64,000 nucleotides of DNA from Sanguinoderma infundibulare (Eukaryota; Basidiomycota; Agaricomycetes; Polyporales; Polyporaceae), in the NCBI GenBank assembly GCA_032821775.1, contig JAVLRN010000012.1, positions 2,170,001 through 2,234,000 of the forward strand. The letters are read 5' to 3'. This document shows positions 23,985-35,639 of the stretch, piece by piece. The position numbers and the translations under genes are program-made. Each line of letters starts with the position of its first letter. The first letter of the stretch is position 1. Below the pieces are notes generated by a model. The model had not been told where the DNA came from, searched no databases, and saw only the letters and a program-made list of their open reading frames with translations.

Positions 23985-24275
23985 CACCGCGCATGGGCAG
24001 TTGCTTGCCTGTCAGCACGCTCTTGAGAGACCTCTGTCTGTCCGTCTGTCGTGCAAACTCGCTTTAATGGACACTTCCCAAGGCAAAAATTTAAGGTTGT
24101 TTTGGGAGGGCAGAGCTAGTCACGGCGCCGCGGTGGTGGTTTGCACATATGTCAAACTGTCATGCGTGTCATGGATCGTGACGGTGGCGTTGCTGCCAGA
24201 AGCTTGTCGGCCTTTGCGGCTACTAGTATCCCATTTCCAACTTCTCATGCTGGACTTGTTGTGGTTACTTATGCA
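23985..24275 (+). repeat. Dispersed repeat, copy B (intergenic)
   Basis: This plus-strand stretch is the counterpart of the minus-strand copy at 17625-17905. Blocks shared in order include ACCGC-CATGG-CAG near 23982, CTGTCTGT, GCAAACTCGCTTT, GGACACTTCC, CACGGCGCC, ATATGTCAA, CCATTTCCA and CTGGA near the right end. It lies downstream of GTR2, in a gene-free region. It is probably a relic of a non-autonomous mobile element. Identity is clearly imperfect, so the copies are old. Confidence 0.65.
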
Positions 24276-24988
24276 GTATTTATGATCGACAGGCGCGCTG
24301 TGCCCCGCGGTCCACTCGTCATGTCTCCGAATATTCCTTCGACTGTTCTGTGTTCTGTGCGCTGCAGTGCCGCATGGAATTACGATTGCCATGCGGCGCC
24401 AGAATGCCAAATTCCGGCGTCCTTCCGATATCGAGGGTGGCTAACTCATCCGCGGTCGCTGACGCTCGTCAAGTTGTAGTGTCATTAACGGTCGACGCCC
24501 GAGAGGAGTCTTTGAAGCAATCACCCATTGACTCTGAATCAACTTCCGATATCATTTAGTGAGCGTGTCGTACAATCGTCGTGGAGGACATGATGGCATT
24601 GTGCGCTTTATCCGCCATGGCCTTGTGTTCGAGTAGCCGAGGCATCCGTTCACAGACGTCGCAAGCTAGGGCTCGTTCGCCCAAGAATCAAAGGTATACC
24701 CGGTGACTCCATGGCTATACCAGTCCTAAGCTAGAGGTCCCAACACGAGGAACACGAAATGAGAAGACCACTGCATCATCATTCAGGGACCCGATCGTCC
24801 GAAGAACCCAAATATCGTGACGACATGTACATGAACTATTCGTAAAGATACATCAGAAGGCAAGAGCAACCGTACATCTACATCGTAATATATACATTAG
24901 CAGCAGATAAAGAACCGAAACAATCGAAAGACAAAGAATGGACGTGGCTCGAACTCTCGATCTCGGCCACTTGAAATAAAGAATGGAA
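24276..24988. other. Gene-free stretch
   Basis: The 700 bases between the repeat copy and the stop codon of the AhpC/TSA-like gene hold no supported reading frame. Several AT-rich patches near 24880-24990 probably belong to the 3' end of the minus-strand gene. I see no RNA gene or repeat here. Confidence 0.4.
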
Positions 24989-27900
24989 TCAGTCCTGCCG
25001 ACGAGCATAGGTTACCGCATCCTCAGTCCCATACCCATCCTCTCTCCTCCCATGCCGATTGATATACTCGACCGACATCTTCCCTCCCGACCATTCGTCG
25101 CGATTCGCATCGTTGCGCGAGACGTGCGACCTCACCGTCCCGTGCTCACGGTGCCCGCGATGGTCATGGTGATCGTGATCGTAATGCTCCAGGACGTCCG
25201 GGTTCGCGACCTGCAGGCTCCTCCGCTGCCGCTTCTGTTTCACCCTCACGCTCCGCTCCTGCTGCTCCCGTGCTCGTTCCCGTTCCCGCTCCCGCTCCCG
25301 TTCACGTTCCCGCTCGCGTTCGCGTTCGCGCTCCTGCTTCTGCGCCACCTTCACCTGCAGCTCGTGCTTCTCGGCGCTGGACGCCCAGCTCCCGTTCACG
25401 CTCACGCTCCCGCTGCCCGTGTCGCTCCCGTAGCCCAGCTCGGGCCCGTACAAGTCCGGCTCCGCCGGCGTCCCGAGCTCGCGCCGTTTCTCCCGCTTCG
25501 CGCGCATCCGCGCGAGGCTCCGCCGACGCTCCCGCATCCACGCCTCCTCCTCTTCCGGGCTGAGGCTGACGCCGACGCCGTCCGGTCCCGCGCCGAGTTT
25601 GGAGACCACACGAGGGTGGTAGCCCGCCGCCCTGAGCACCTCGCGGATCGGCGCGTGCGAGCGCGTGGTGGTCATCCGGTGCGCGTACGTGCAGCTGAAG
25701 CTGAGATGAAAGTGGGTTATGAGTATGAATGAAATGTGAATGACAACGCCCTCCCTCGCGGATGCAACGTTGGAGGGAACGGTCGGCACTCACCCTGGAC
25801 CCAGCACGAACTCCCCACCGAGCTGGGTGGTGTCGCCTCCGCGCTCCCAGACGGGCATGCCCACTCTGAGCGCGTTGCGCACGACCATCGCGATGCCGCC
25901 GATGACGCCGTGCCGGATGTACTCCCCCTTCTCGGCGTCCGGGCCCGGATCGCTCGTCCGGTAGGTCATGCCCAGTGCGGTGTACAGACGCAGCGTCGGG
26001 TCTGTGTACAACGGGATCGGCGTGCGGAAGATGTCTGTGGAAAGCAAAAAAAAAAAAAAAAAATGCTGGTCAGTGCCACGCAACATGTCGACAGCAGCGG
26101 CATGCCACCCACTGCGATACGACTTGATCATCCCCGGAGAACCGTTCCCGACGATGACCATATCAACGCCGGCACGCTTCATCGCCTCGTAGTTCACGCT
26201 CCTCGAGATCGCGTACATGTAGTCCTGGCCGGACGCACACCTGCCCGTCCGCACGCGCCACGCGCACGCACACACAAAATGAAATCAGCTGCCAATCCCT
26301 CAACGACGATCGCCCCGGAACAGGACAGAACGCACCAGAAGTGACGGATGAAGATGACGATCGTCTTCCTCTCCCTGAACAGATCGCCGAACGGCACCCT
26401 CAGCCCGTTCTGCGCGACGACCGTCAGCGCGGACGCCTTCTGTATCTGGTCCTTCGTCAGCCCCGCGTGCTCGTCGAACGTCAGCACCGACGGCGGCTCC
26501 AGCTCTAGCTCCTCCGCTGCCGTCCGCTCCCGACCGCGCCGCCTTGCGTTCGTCACCGCCCGTGTCCTCGACTTCGGCATCGTCGTCTCCGGCTCCGGCT
26601 CCGACAGCCCGTGGTTGCTGCGCGCGCGACGGTTCGCGGCGCCACCCCCGCGGTATGGGTGCGTGAACGTTGTGGGCGGCGTGTTTGGAAGCGGCATGGG
26701 CGTAGACTCGACCGAGGTCGCGTACGGCGGGGACGTCTTGCTGCTCTCCAAGCTCATCGCTCCAGTATTTGCGCGGTCGCGGTCGCGATCCAGGTCGTCG
26801 TCGGTAGAAGACGGCTGCGGCTGGAACGAGCGCGCCTGCAAGTGCCCGTGTCCGTGCGACGTATAAGATGATGGTGGAGGCGGCGGCGGAAGCGGAGCGG
26901 CGCGGCTCAAAGCCTGCTGAGCCGACGGCGTGCCCGTGCCCACCCCCTGGATCGGCGGAGACTGCGCGCGACGCGGAGGGGGTGATTGTGCACGCGACGT
27001 GACGACGAACGGCTGCGGGGACTGTGCACGCGTCGTCGGTCCGGCAGCGTGCGCATGAGGCGAAGTCGAGCGGGCGACGTTGGGAGGCTGCGGAGACTGA
27101 GCGCGCGAAGGCGGCTGTGGCGGGGAAGGTGACTGAGGGCGGAATGGAAGCTGCAAGTGCGACGTCGGCTGGGCGGGGCCCTGGCCTTGTTGACCCTGCC
27201 GGCGTTGGCGAAGCGAATTGTACGGGGTTGCGGTCTGGGCGACCTTCGTTCGGGAGCGGTTCGCGTTCGGAGAGGTTACAAGCGGTTGAGGCGCGGGTTG
27301 GGGTTCCGTTGGCGGTGGCGAGACTGGTCGTACTTGGGCTACTGGTAAGTAACTGGAAGCCGCACGCTCCTGGCGATCATCCGACGAACGCCGTTCTTCG
27401 CTCTTTCGTGGTGGATTCGGGTTCTCGTAGGGGCTCCGTGGGCGGGTCGGAGCCGAAGTCGGAGCCGCTGAGGAAGATTGATCAGAACGCTCAACATTAT
27501 GAACATGCGGTCGCGCGACAGGCAGGGCTGGAGGCGGAGGCGGAGGAGGCGGGGGTTGGGGCAAGGGTGGTTGTGGGAGAGGAGTAGGAAGGTCGGCATC
27601 CATGCGACCAGGCGGAGACAGCGGAAGGGGTGCTGGAGTTGGCGGATCAAGATCTTCTGGAGGGGCGGGAAGCGGCGACTCTGGAAAACGACGTGGAGGC
27701 AGGGGGGAAGGTGCACGATGCGGCGGGGACGGTGCACGACGCGGTACGATATCCGGGCGCACGGGTGGGAGAGTTACGGAGATGACGGGCACACTTAAGT
27801 GAGCGGAAATAGGCGATGGTGAAACAAGAGGAACCGAAACCAGGGGAGCGACATGGGAAATAGAGTTGGTGGTGGACGTCGGCCGTGCAAGGAGCGAGTT

Positions 27901-29907
27901 GGCCAACAGCGGTGGCGACGGAGAAGCTTGTTCGGGCTCGTAATTTGTTGATCCTTCGCACCGGGGATGCCTCATAAGAACGACCTCATCCATCTCCATC
28001 TCCGCAGAGGCATGAGCAGTGTTGATGAACGTTAGTGGGCGCGCCAGAGTGGTGTGGCTGCCGACTTCGGGCGCGAGATCGTCGATGTGGACTGCACCGT
28101 GTGTGGGCGCGAGCTGTGTCTCCCGCCAGTGGTCATTCTCCAACCCGGATATAGGTATGGGGACGCGACTCGTTCTCGAGGCCTCCCTTGGTGGTGTGGG
28201 AAGACGAGTGTCCTTCCGGATCGAGGGTAATGGAGCGTCCTTCGGAGGCAATGGGGTGAGCTCCAATGCCTGGGCAACTGTCTGAGGTCGTTGAGGAGGG
28301 TCTGGTTGGGGAGGCTCGGAAGGAGCTACGCTCGTGGTCGGAGGTGCACCGTATATATCCCCATCGGGATCCACACCAACAAGAGTGCTGGTCATGCTCA
28401 CGTTATCCACAGGCGAAGCCGGCGAGGCAGATGGGCCGAAGCTGACGTTAGGCAAAGGGGTAACACCCAGGCTGACATGGCTCAAGCTTTTTCTATGCGC
28501 CATCTTGGCACGCTTCTTGCTATCTGAGGAGTCCCCGCTAACGCCGGACGCGCGAGCCACCTCTGCAGTGACGCTTCCACCCGCGGTCATGCTACTAACC
28601 GCTGTGAGCGCGGCTTGATCGGTGACACCATAGGTCGATTCGCGTAGCGGGAGCTTCCTCGCTCTCGCAGGCGGCGAAGGATTGGACGTCTTGCGCCCGC
28701 GTGCTAGGAAAGTTGATTGGCGCAGCCTCTTCGTGATGCTGTCCTTGCGATCCCTGGGGCCCACACCGCTACGGCGCCTGCTGTCGAAGCTGAAACTTTG
28801 TTCTGGCTCGGACTCGGAGCGAGTGGGACGAGGGCGAGGAGGTGGTACTGGGAGAGGACGAGGGGAGTCAGGTTCAGACTTGCCTAACAACATTGGGAAG
28901 TCTGCTGTCCGGATCTGGGAAGCCTCACGTTGAATGAGTCCTCCCGACTCTGGGATCGCATATCCGCTCTCGTCCGTCGTACGCTGGGGAGGAGGCGGTG
29001 ATAGGTTGTGTTCTTCGACGAGGCCCTTCTGGTTCGATGGAGGGGGTAAATCCGACAGGAAAGTACGGGGAGATTCGGAGCATTCCCGCACGCTGACGCT
29101 GCTCGAGGTGAGAGTGTCGTCCGGAGTCATGGGCGGCGTCGTGGGACCTGACTGGACGGACCTCTGAAGGTGCGAGTGCCCGTGAGAGTCGGCGCGCGAC
29201 GCCTCCACCTGACCGTAGACATGACCATGAGACTGACGGTCATCATAGACGTACTGGTTCTGTGACAGATGGAAAGTCTGGTTCGGATGATGATGGGACG
29301 TCCCTGCTGCCGAACTTTCTTCTGTGACGGGACGTTCGAGCTCTCCAAGGTCATCTGTCAGCGGGGGCTGAGGGAGCACTTGGGGGACGACAGATATGGT
29401 TTTGGAGCGTCTGCGATAGTGATACTGGCGTTCGGCTAGCTTCTCGGAAGGAGGGTGATGCTGATCGTGATGACGGTGATTGAGGGACGAGGTGGAGGAG
29501 AAGTCTTGGTCGGTGAAGTACGCCTTGGAATCCCTGGCTGGACGAGTTCTGGCGCGGGGTGGACGGGGAGGCCTGAGATTGTCCGAGTGATAGCCGTCGC
29601 GAAACTGGTCGAGGACCTCTATGCTGCGTGATTGGTGGATTACGGCGCGAGGTGGGGGTGGCAAGTCGGGATGGGGATGTGGGCTGAACCGATCGCTTTC
29701 GCCAGACGGAGGAGGGGTGGGGACCAAAGAGGTATTGGAGGGATTGAAGAAGGCGTGTGTATGAGCCGTATACGCACGGTCACGTAGAACCTGGAGGGGG
29801 GCGAAAGGGTCAGAGGGGTCCGGGTGAGGGTATCTGGGAGAGTAGGGGAAGGCGGGTGGAGGCTTGCGCCTGACTCTGGCAGGCGAGCGACCGTCGGGAG
29901 CAGACAT
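24989..29907 (-). CDS. AhpC/TSA-like (thioredoxin-fold) protein with giant disordered N-terminus
   Basis: Exon 1 (29907-26336) is a single 3.6-kb open frame starting MSAPDGRSPARVRRKPPPAF. About 1,150 residues are Pro/Ser/Arg-rich and disordered, with many RAQSP repeats and PxxP motifs. The exon ends in a folded domain: LTFDEHAGLTKDQIQKASAL, GLRVPFGDLFRERKTIVIFI and RHFW. The next exon (from 26240) supplies CASGQDYMYAISRSVNYEAM, VDMVIVGNG and MIKSYR. Then come IFRTPIPLYTDPTLRLYTAL and GMTYRT, and a C-terminal helical tail with long alternating Arg/Glu runs (about 25280-25336). The fold matches the AhpC/TSA-like family (AAED1/PRXL2 type). Relatives usually carry Cys-x-x-Cys after RHFW; here the second Cys is Gly. 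The second intron contains a 19-T polypyrimidine tract. Function is unknown. Low-complexity sequence may serve as a scaffold or SH3-ligand region. Confidence 0.8.
25280..25336. repeat. Hexanucleotide coding repeat (Arg-Glu dipeptides)
   Basis: A CGTTCC/CGCTCC-type hexanucleotide array on the plus strand encodes alternating Arg-Glu on the minus strand, within the last exon of the AhpC/TSA-like gene. Unit drift (CGTTCC, CGCTCC, CGTTCG) keeps the dipeptide, consistent with selection or recent slippage. It predicts a charged single alpha helix. Confidence 0.75.
26046..26064. repeat. A19 homopolymer at an intron acceptor
   Basis: Nineteen consecutive A on the plus strand form the polypyrimidine (T) tract just upstream of the TTTCCACAG acceptor of the second intron of the AhpC/TSA-like gene. 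Such a run is prone to length variation. Confidence 0.8.
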
Positions 29908-30478
29908 TGCGTCGAGCTCTATTGACCCGAATACGGGCAGGGAGCAGCTCTGGAGAGCAGGAGGGTCTACTGAAGACTAGGGGCACCATAGCTTTATGTA
30001 AATGGAGCTCGTGTCGACGGTGCGGAAGGGATATTGCAGATCGGGGCCGCGGACTCCACGCTCGCATTGGCACTTTGCAACGCAGCGTCCGCATTTCAAG
30101 GCGGTATGGCTGTCTTCGCAGAGCTTTGCTTCTGTGGTTCTCACGGGCTTCCTCCGTTGGAACCGACGAGAGCTCGATCATCTTCGAGCGAATCTTGAGA
30201 CTAAATGCACGGGTTATTAGATGGATACACACACGACGGAAATTGGGAAACTGACTGGCTTCAACTTATGCAGGGCGATCGCCATGATCTGCCACGGTCC
30301 ACGCTGGTGGGTGCGTTGACCCAATGACCTCTGCCGACTGGACGAAGGAGAAACACGTTGCCGGAACTGTCACGGCTCGACATGCAAGCGTTCCCCTGGC
30401 GGCAATACAAGCGCCAGCTACTTGCCTGGGACTCGGTTAGCGCCGAGTGTGGGGTGAACGTGCTCGTCCTCGACCACG
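29908..30478. promoter_or_regulatory. Bidirectional promoter region, AhpC-like gene / AVT transporter
   Basis: About 570 bases separate two divergent start codons. No TATA box is evident on either strand. Short open frames on the minus strand here have no support. The 30-120 bases before the transporter start include CCTGGGACTCGGTTAGCGCC and no in-frame upstream ATG. Confidence 0.45.
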
Positions 30479-33409
30479 ATGTCCTCGCCCTCAAAGCCGT
30501 TCGATATCCCCAGCTCCCGGCAGGCGGATGCGTTCAACGCAGAGGACACCTCTGCTGTCTCTGGCACGCCTCCTGTCGGTATCTCTGCCTCCCCTAGCCC
30601 ACGTTTTCTGCGTGCTCAGTACACCGGCACGCCCCCTCCCCTGCCCAACATTCCTCTGCGGTCCACGGCTACCCCGATAGGTGCTACCCCGATAGGCGCT
30701 ACTCCGATAGGTACTCCAAGACCACCTTTCAACTACCTCCCTCCTCTTGCCGGTGAACCCTCCTCCTACAGTTCAAGAGGTCTCGCTGGCGGTATCGGTG
30801 CCCGTCCCTTGGCCGCCGGGTATGCTGGCTCTCAGGCCGACAATCCCTTCGACGACTTGACGGACGAGGAGAAGGCCAGGATTCTCAGGCGACATCTTGT
30901 TTCAAGAGAGGAGCGTCAGAACAACGGGGCCGGTCCCTCTGACCAAGTCGCTGGCACCTCGTCTCCTCCGGAGCACACTTCCGGCAACTTGTCCAAGCGT
31001 TCCTCCGTCTCCCAATTCCGCGTTCACAGGGAAGATACCGAGCCATTCCCTGTCCCGTATGACGCCCCCGGAGCTGACATAACGTAAGTGTTACTTTCCT
31101 CGAGAGCGTTCATTTGCCCAATATCTTTACTCTCATTTACACTCCTCGCGCTTGTCCGCCAGGCACAACATCTACAAGTGGCAGGCTGATAAGAGGCGGC
31201 AGGCTGTTCGCCCTCGCTCGGCTTCATTTGCCGCTTCAACCAACACTGAGCCCGTCCACCCCGCATTTGAGCATATACATGAACCCGGAGGGTTCCGTCG
31301 GACCTTTGTCATGATGAATGATCCCGAGCGCGCCACAGAGCGTCCGATGGTCCGAAACTTTATCGAGTTCCTCTACATCTTCGGTCACTTTGTGAGTACA
31401 CTCCACGTTCGTTCAGGTGTCTGTCCATTCATCGACACCAATCAGGCCGGCGAAGACCTCGAGGAGATAGAGGAGGAAGAGGAAGAGATCTCTGACTTTG
31501 AGACGTCGCCTCTACTTGGTGGAACGTCTTATGGTGTCGACCAGCGTCCTCTTGTCGACGCGACACGTGCACCCGCCGCACGCAAGGCAACTGAACGTTC
31601 ACCGTTGTTGGACCGTTCCCGGGCATCTCGCTCTCGTACAAGGCGCATATCAAGCGTTGGGCCACATGGAGATGCCACAGTAACTGACGCTGTCTTCATG
31701 GTAATGTGATCCATTGCGGTTCCACCTCGGGACCATTTTTGATTGTCTCCTGTAGCTGTTGAAGTCGTTTGTGGGCACGGGTATCTTATTCCTAGGCAAA
31801 GCGTAAGCATTGTTCGAACTCACATCTCCCTCATCGTCTAACCTCTCTATAGGTTCTTCAATGGCGGCATACTGTTCTCAAGTGCCGTTCTGACATTCAT
31901 TGCCTTGATCTCGCTGTACTCATTCCTGCTACTTGTCAAGACGAAGTTCGTCGTTCCTGGAAGTTTCGGAGGTGCGCGCCTACTTATCACCTCACTTTGT
32001 TCCCGCGCTGACATCCCCTTGAAGGAATCGGCGGGACGCTCTACGGCCCTTGGATGCGTTACGCCATCCTGACATCTATCACTGTCTCTCAGCTGGGATT
32101 CGTGTCCGCCTACACCATCTTCGTATCAGAGAACCTCCAGTCTTTCGTCCTCGCCATCACCGATTGCGCGAAGCTCCTGGGCATCCAGTACTTCATCCTT
32201 TTACAGTTGATCATCTTCTTGCCCCTGGCGCTCATTCGGAACCTGGCGAAGCTCAGCACAACCGCCCTGGTCGCTGACGCTTTCATTCTCGCCGGTCTCA
32301 TCTACATCTTTGGTAGCGAAGTTAGCATCATTGCACGAAACGGTATTGCGAAGGTCGAGCTCTTCAACCCCAAGGACTGGCCGCTTTTGATTGGGTGAGT
32401 GTCCGGCTTGTTGAGATCGAGGAGTTTGAGGGTTGACAGTCGTTCGAGAACTGCCGTGTTTTCTTTCGAGGGTATCGGTTTGGTAAGTCGCACCTTATCT
32501 CGGAACTTGCCTGAATTTGCGCTTATTCCCCTATAGGTAGTTCCGATCACCGATGCTATGAAGGAGCCGCGCAAATTCCCCAAGGTGCTGACGGGAGTAA
32601 TGTTGTTCCTCATGGGTAAGTAAATCAACAAACAAACGTATGGTTTAGCGATAGCGCTCATGCGGTCCTGCAGTCTTGTTCTGCGGCGGGGGTGCCTTGT
32701 CATACCTGACATTCGGTGCTGACGTCCAAACCGTGGTCATCGTCAATCTCGACACCACAAGCAAGTTCACCCAGGCAGTGAGTACCCATTCATGTAATTG
32801 CACGAGTGCAATGCGTTGATATATCGGCACTCGCAGGTCCAGTTCCTATACTCGATGGCGATCTTACTCTCCTCGCCCCTGCAGCTCTTCCCTGCGGTCC
32901 GCATCATGGAGAACGGCATCTTCGAACGCAGTGGCAAGCAGAGCGTGCTCGTCAAGTGGCAGAAGAACTTCTTCCGCTTCTGCTGCGTCATCTTCTGCGC
33001 CGCGGTCAGCTACTTCGGTGCCGCGGACCTTGACAAGTTCGTCGCGTTCGTTGGGAGCTTCGCCTGGTGCGTTTCCTTCTACCCTCGTAGGCAGGTGAAA
33101 TTGACCATGACGTCATGACAGTATACCGCTCTGCTACATTTACCCGCCGATGCTGCACTACAAGGCGTGTGCGCGGACGCGTAGGCAGAAGATAGCGGAC
33201 ATCGCGCTTATCATCTTCGGGCTCGCTGCCGCTGTGTACACGACCATCCAGACGGTTCGGGTGAGTACCCCCGCCGTTCACGATCAAACGTTGTAAGCTG
33301 ATTCGCGATGCAGCTCATGGCGGAACCTGCTCCGGCAGAGCCGCCAGTCATTGGACAGTGCGGTCACACCTCCCCCGAAGGTCCTTCCCTACTCTCTCTT
33401 GGTTTCTAG
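30479..33409 (+). CDS. Vacuolar amino-acid transporter, AVT3/AVT4 type (AAAP family)
   Basis: The start at 30479 opens a long cytosolic N-terminus (MSSPSKPFDIPSSRQADAF) with a TPIGA repeat made by a 15-base tandem repeat. Exon 1 ends at 31083 and exon 2 begins at 31163 (HNIYKWQADKRRQA). The N-terminal region carries acidic and Ser-rich stretches (EEIEEEEEEISDFETSPLL), as in Avt3/Avt4. The Aa_trans core follows with about ten membrane helices: LLKSFVGTGILFLGKAF, FFNGGILFSSAVLTFIALIS, VSQLGFVSAYTIFVSENL, FILLQLIIFLPLALIRN, TVVFSFEGIGLVVPITDAMK, VLTGVMLFLMVLFCGGGALS, LYSMAILLSSPLQLFPAVRI and CCVIFCAAVSYFGAADLD, among others. The last exon (33314-33409) ends SLLSLGF. Avt3/Avt4 export amino acids from the vacuole during starvation. 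Several introns lie within helices, and the exon chain reads through without a break. Confidence 0.93.
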
Positions 33410-34788
33410 ACGATCGTAGTCCTCCGCTTATGGCGCCGTCCTCTCGTCGCATAATAAGGAGCGACGGACCTTTAGGAAGATCACGTTTCCTGGCCCCTTA
33501 CCTTGCACTGTCTGTAGACTAACCCCACATACAATGCTCCTAGAGTACTCCTTGGTTACTATGCCGCATGCACGAACCCGCGATGCCATACGCGTTATTT
33601 CTTGCCATTATATTCACCTACAATAAACAATCGGAAGCGTATCGCCACGGACGCACGAGGCCTCCTCTTACACATCCGAATATTCTTCCAGATGTCATCG
33701 ACCTCGTGTTGCTCGTGACCTTAGTTCGCTATTAAGACTCCGTCGCGAACTCTAGACCGAGAAGCTGTTCCCCTCAGGCTTACAGAGGGTCGTCCTGCCA
33801 ATGTACAGGTGCCAAGGTGGGGATGCAGCACGGGCACAACGTTAACCCTAAACATCCCGCCATTCGTGAGTGGCTCAAGCGTGGGATGGGCGACGAGAAG
33901 TGGGCCCGGTTTCGGCTTTGTGCTTCTCTCCCAGTGCGTGGCGGAGAGAACTTGACACCGCTGTATCCTTGTCTGCTATGTGTCCTTGTCTACTCGGCGG
34001 TGGCACTGTGGCAGAAGCTTTGCACATGTATGCTTCTACGCCCCGCCCTCCAGTTGGTGGCGCTTCAAGGTGGTAGTAAGTAGTGCCATGTGCAGAACGC
34101 GACCTGCGAGGCAGCCCGAGAAGACCAAGCCAGTGGCGCGTTGTTCCCTCACAAGGAATGTCTTGTTTGAGTGGTCGTCTGAGGTTTATCCTGTAAAGCT
34201 TGAGCCGAAAGAAATAGCGACTTGGATATCTGCGGTGCATGGGCCTAAGTAATTCTAGACGAACAGTGCCGCGCAGCGTTCCTGTGTGGCTGTGTGCGGA
34301 ATGTTCCGACACTGGTCCTTCCTTCTTGGGAGCAAATTTGTCGACGACGACGACGACGACGACGGTCTGGCATGGCCCCAACTGGACCTCAACTCTGAGA
34401 CTGCTATCACACTGGAGTATGTATCACAACTTGTGAAATTGTGAGGAGGGCTGATGCTGATCAACCGTACTCGCTTGTTATAGAGATCTCCGTCACGAAC
34501 GCCGGCCGCATCGGAAAGTCGTCAGTATGAGCGAGGAGCCTTCCACTGAACGACTGAATAGTGTAATTGTTCTACCACTCAAAGCATAAATTGACTTGCT
34601 TTGTGCCATTTCCAAGCGGGTCTTACCTTTTCTGATGAACAGGGTGTCATTTAACGCTTTGCCCTCGCGATCATGGGCCACCCAGCCAAGCCGGTCTTTG
34701 CTTAACAATTGGTCCAAGATGCTGGCAGCAGCACAATCGAATTTCCTAGGCCACGTTGCCAGCATACGTAAGCCTCTGGATCCAGCAG
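33410..34788. other. Gene-poor stretch with a GAC microsatellite
   Basis: Nearly 1.4 kb after the transporter hold no frame I can support. The first 100-200 bases are presumably 3' UTR. A frame around 33817-34083 encodes one hydrophobic segment but has no recognisable family. A GAC trinucleotide array lies at about 34342-34364. Confidence 0.4.
34342..34364. repeat. GAC trinucleotide microsatellite
   Basis: About seven perfect GAC units in non-coding sequence, a probable polymorphic marker. Confidence 0.8.
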
Positions 34789-34796
34789 TATATAAG
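34789..34796 (+). promoter_or_regulatory. TATA box of an unidentified gene
   Basis: TATATAAG is followed within 60-120 bases by a CT-rich leader (CTCTTCGCTGCTTCCCCACTC, CACACCTCTCACAGAC) and a possible first exon near 34962. It is the best-looking core promoter in the window, which makes the unresolved gene that follows more interesting. Confidence 0.5.
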
Positions 34797-34961
34797 GAGT
34801 CGTGGGCACCCTCACAGCTCTTCGCTGCTTCCCCACTCCTACCATCGGGGTGGGGCGTCACCCCAGCCACTTCCTCCGAAATTCCTCATCCACACCTCTC
34901 ACAGACAAACTTCTCATCATATGGCGCGACTCTGATCGGCGAGCGGCCCTTCGCAACACCT

Positions 34962-35617
34962 ATGTCGTGTAAGTCCGCTCCCTTGTTCGTCGTCGCCGGC
35001 AGACGGCGCTGATCCTCTGTACCATCCCTGTGTCTTCCCCCGCCTCAGGTTCGCCCAGCAACCACGGCCTCTACACGTCGTTCGACAATCAACGATGGCG
35101 TACCCCTGGCATCCGCTTCCTCTCGCTCGACCCGTTGACAAGAACCAAGATGACGCGTATGCACCGGATCTCGCTATCCGGCTCATTTGCCACCTTGTCT
35201 GCAGACCGCCACTGCGCAGCCACACGGCACGCCCTCGAGTCCTTCACCAAGAATATCGAGGAGGTCGTCCGGAAGACGGTACCTGCTCCGATGGCTACCA
35301 CCAACGACTCTCGTTCGCCAACCACCTTTCCGCCACCGATTCTCCTCGCAAAGACAAGAGCGGGAGACTATCCCCGGTTGACCGTTCTCCTCTCTTCTAG
35401 GGACGCAAGGCGGCTGGTCAAGGACTTTCTCAACACACTGACCTTTCCCAACGTCAAGACACAAGCTCGAGCCTCGAAGGTGTACCGCGCGCAGTGCCAC
35501 TCGAACCAGAAGGCAGCGATTGTCTCTCATCCACTACCATCACCGCCGATCCTTTTTCCTTCTCTTCCCCTCCCTGGTCTTCCCAGTCTTCCCTGTACAT
35601 ATCCTCCTTCATCTTGA
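34962..35617 (+). CDS. Uncharacterised protein, first exons uncertain
   Basis: I do not recognise this gene. A two-exon model reads ATG TCG T, then a GTAAGT donor at 34969 and a CAG acceptor before GTTCGCCCAGC, giving MSCSPSNHGLYTSFDNQRWR. The frame then stays open for about 190 codons to 35617 (TFPPPILLAKTRAGDYPRLT, RLVKDFLNTLTFPNVKTQ). A second frame over the same bases also reads protein-like (DDAYAPDLAIRLIC, SFANHLSATDSPRKDKSGRL), which suggests either a frameshift or a missed intron. The strong upstream TATA box and CT-rich leader support transcription. There is no domain match and no signal peptide. It could also be the 5' part of a longer gene continuing to 38 kb. Confidence 0.3.
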
Positions 35618-35639
35618 CGACTACGGAAGCGGCGTCATA

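Noticed and set aside
25302..25793. Arg/Gly-rich frames opposite and alongside the Arg-Glu repeat
   Set aside because: They are other-frame readings of a low-complexity coding repeat, without independent support.
33817..34083. 88-codon frame with a hydrophobic segment
   Set aside because: It is a single unsupported frame, with no family, no splice partners and no promoter. It is kept only as a note in the intergenic entry.
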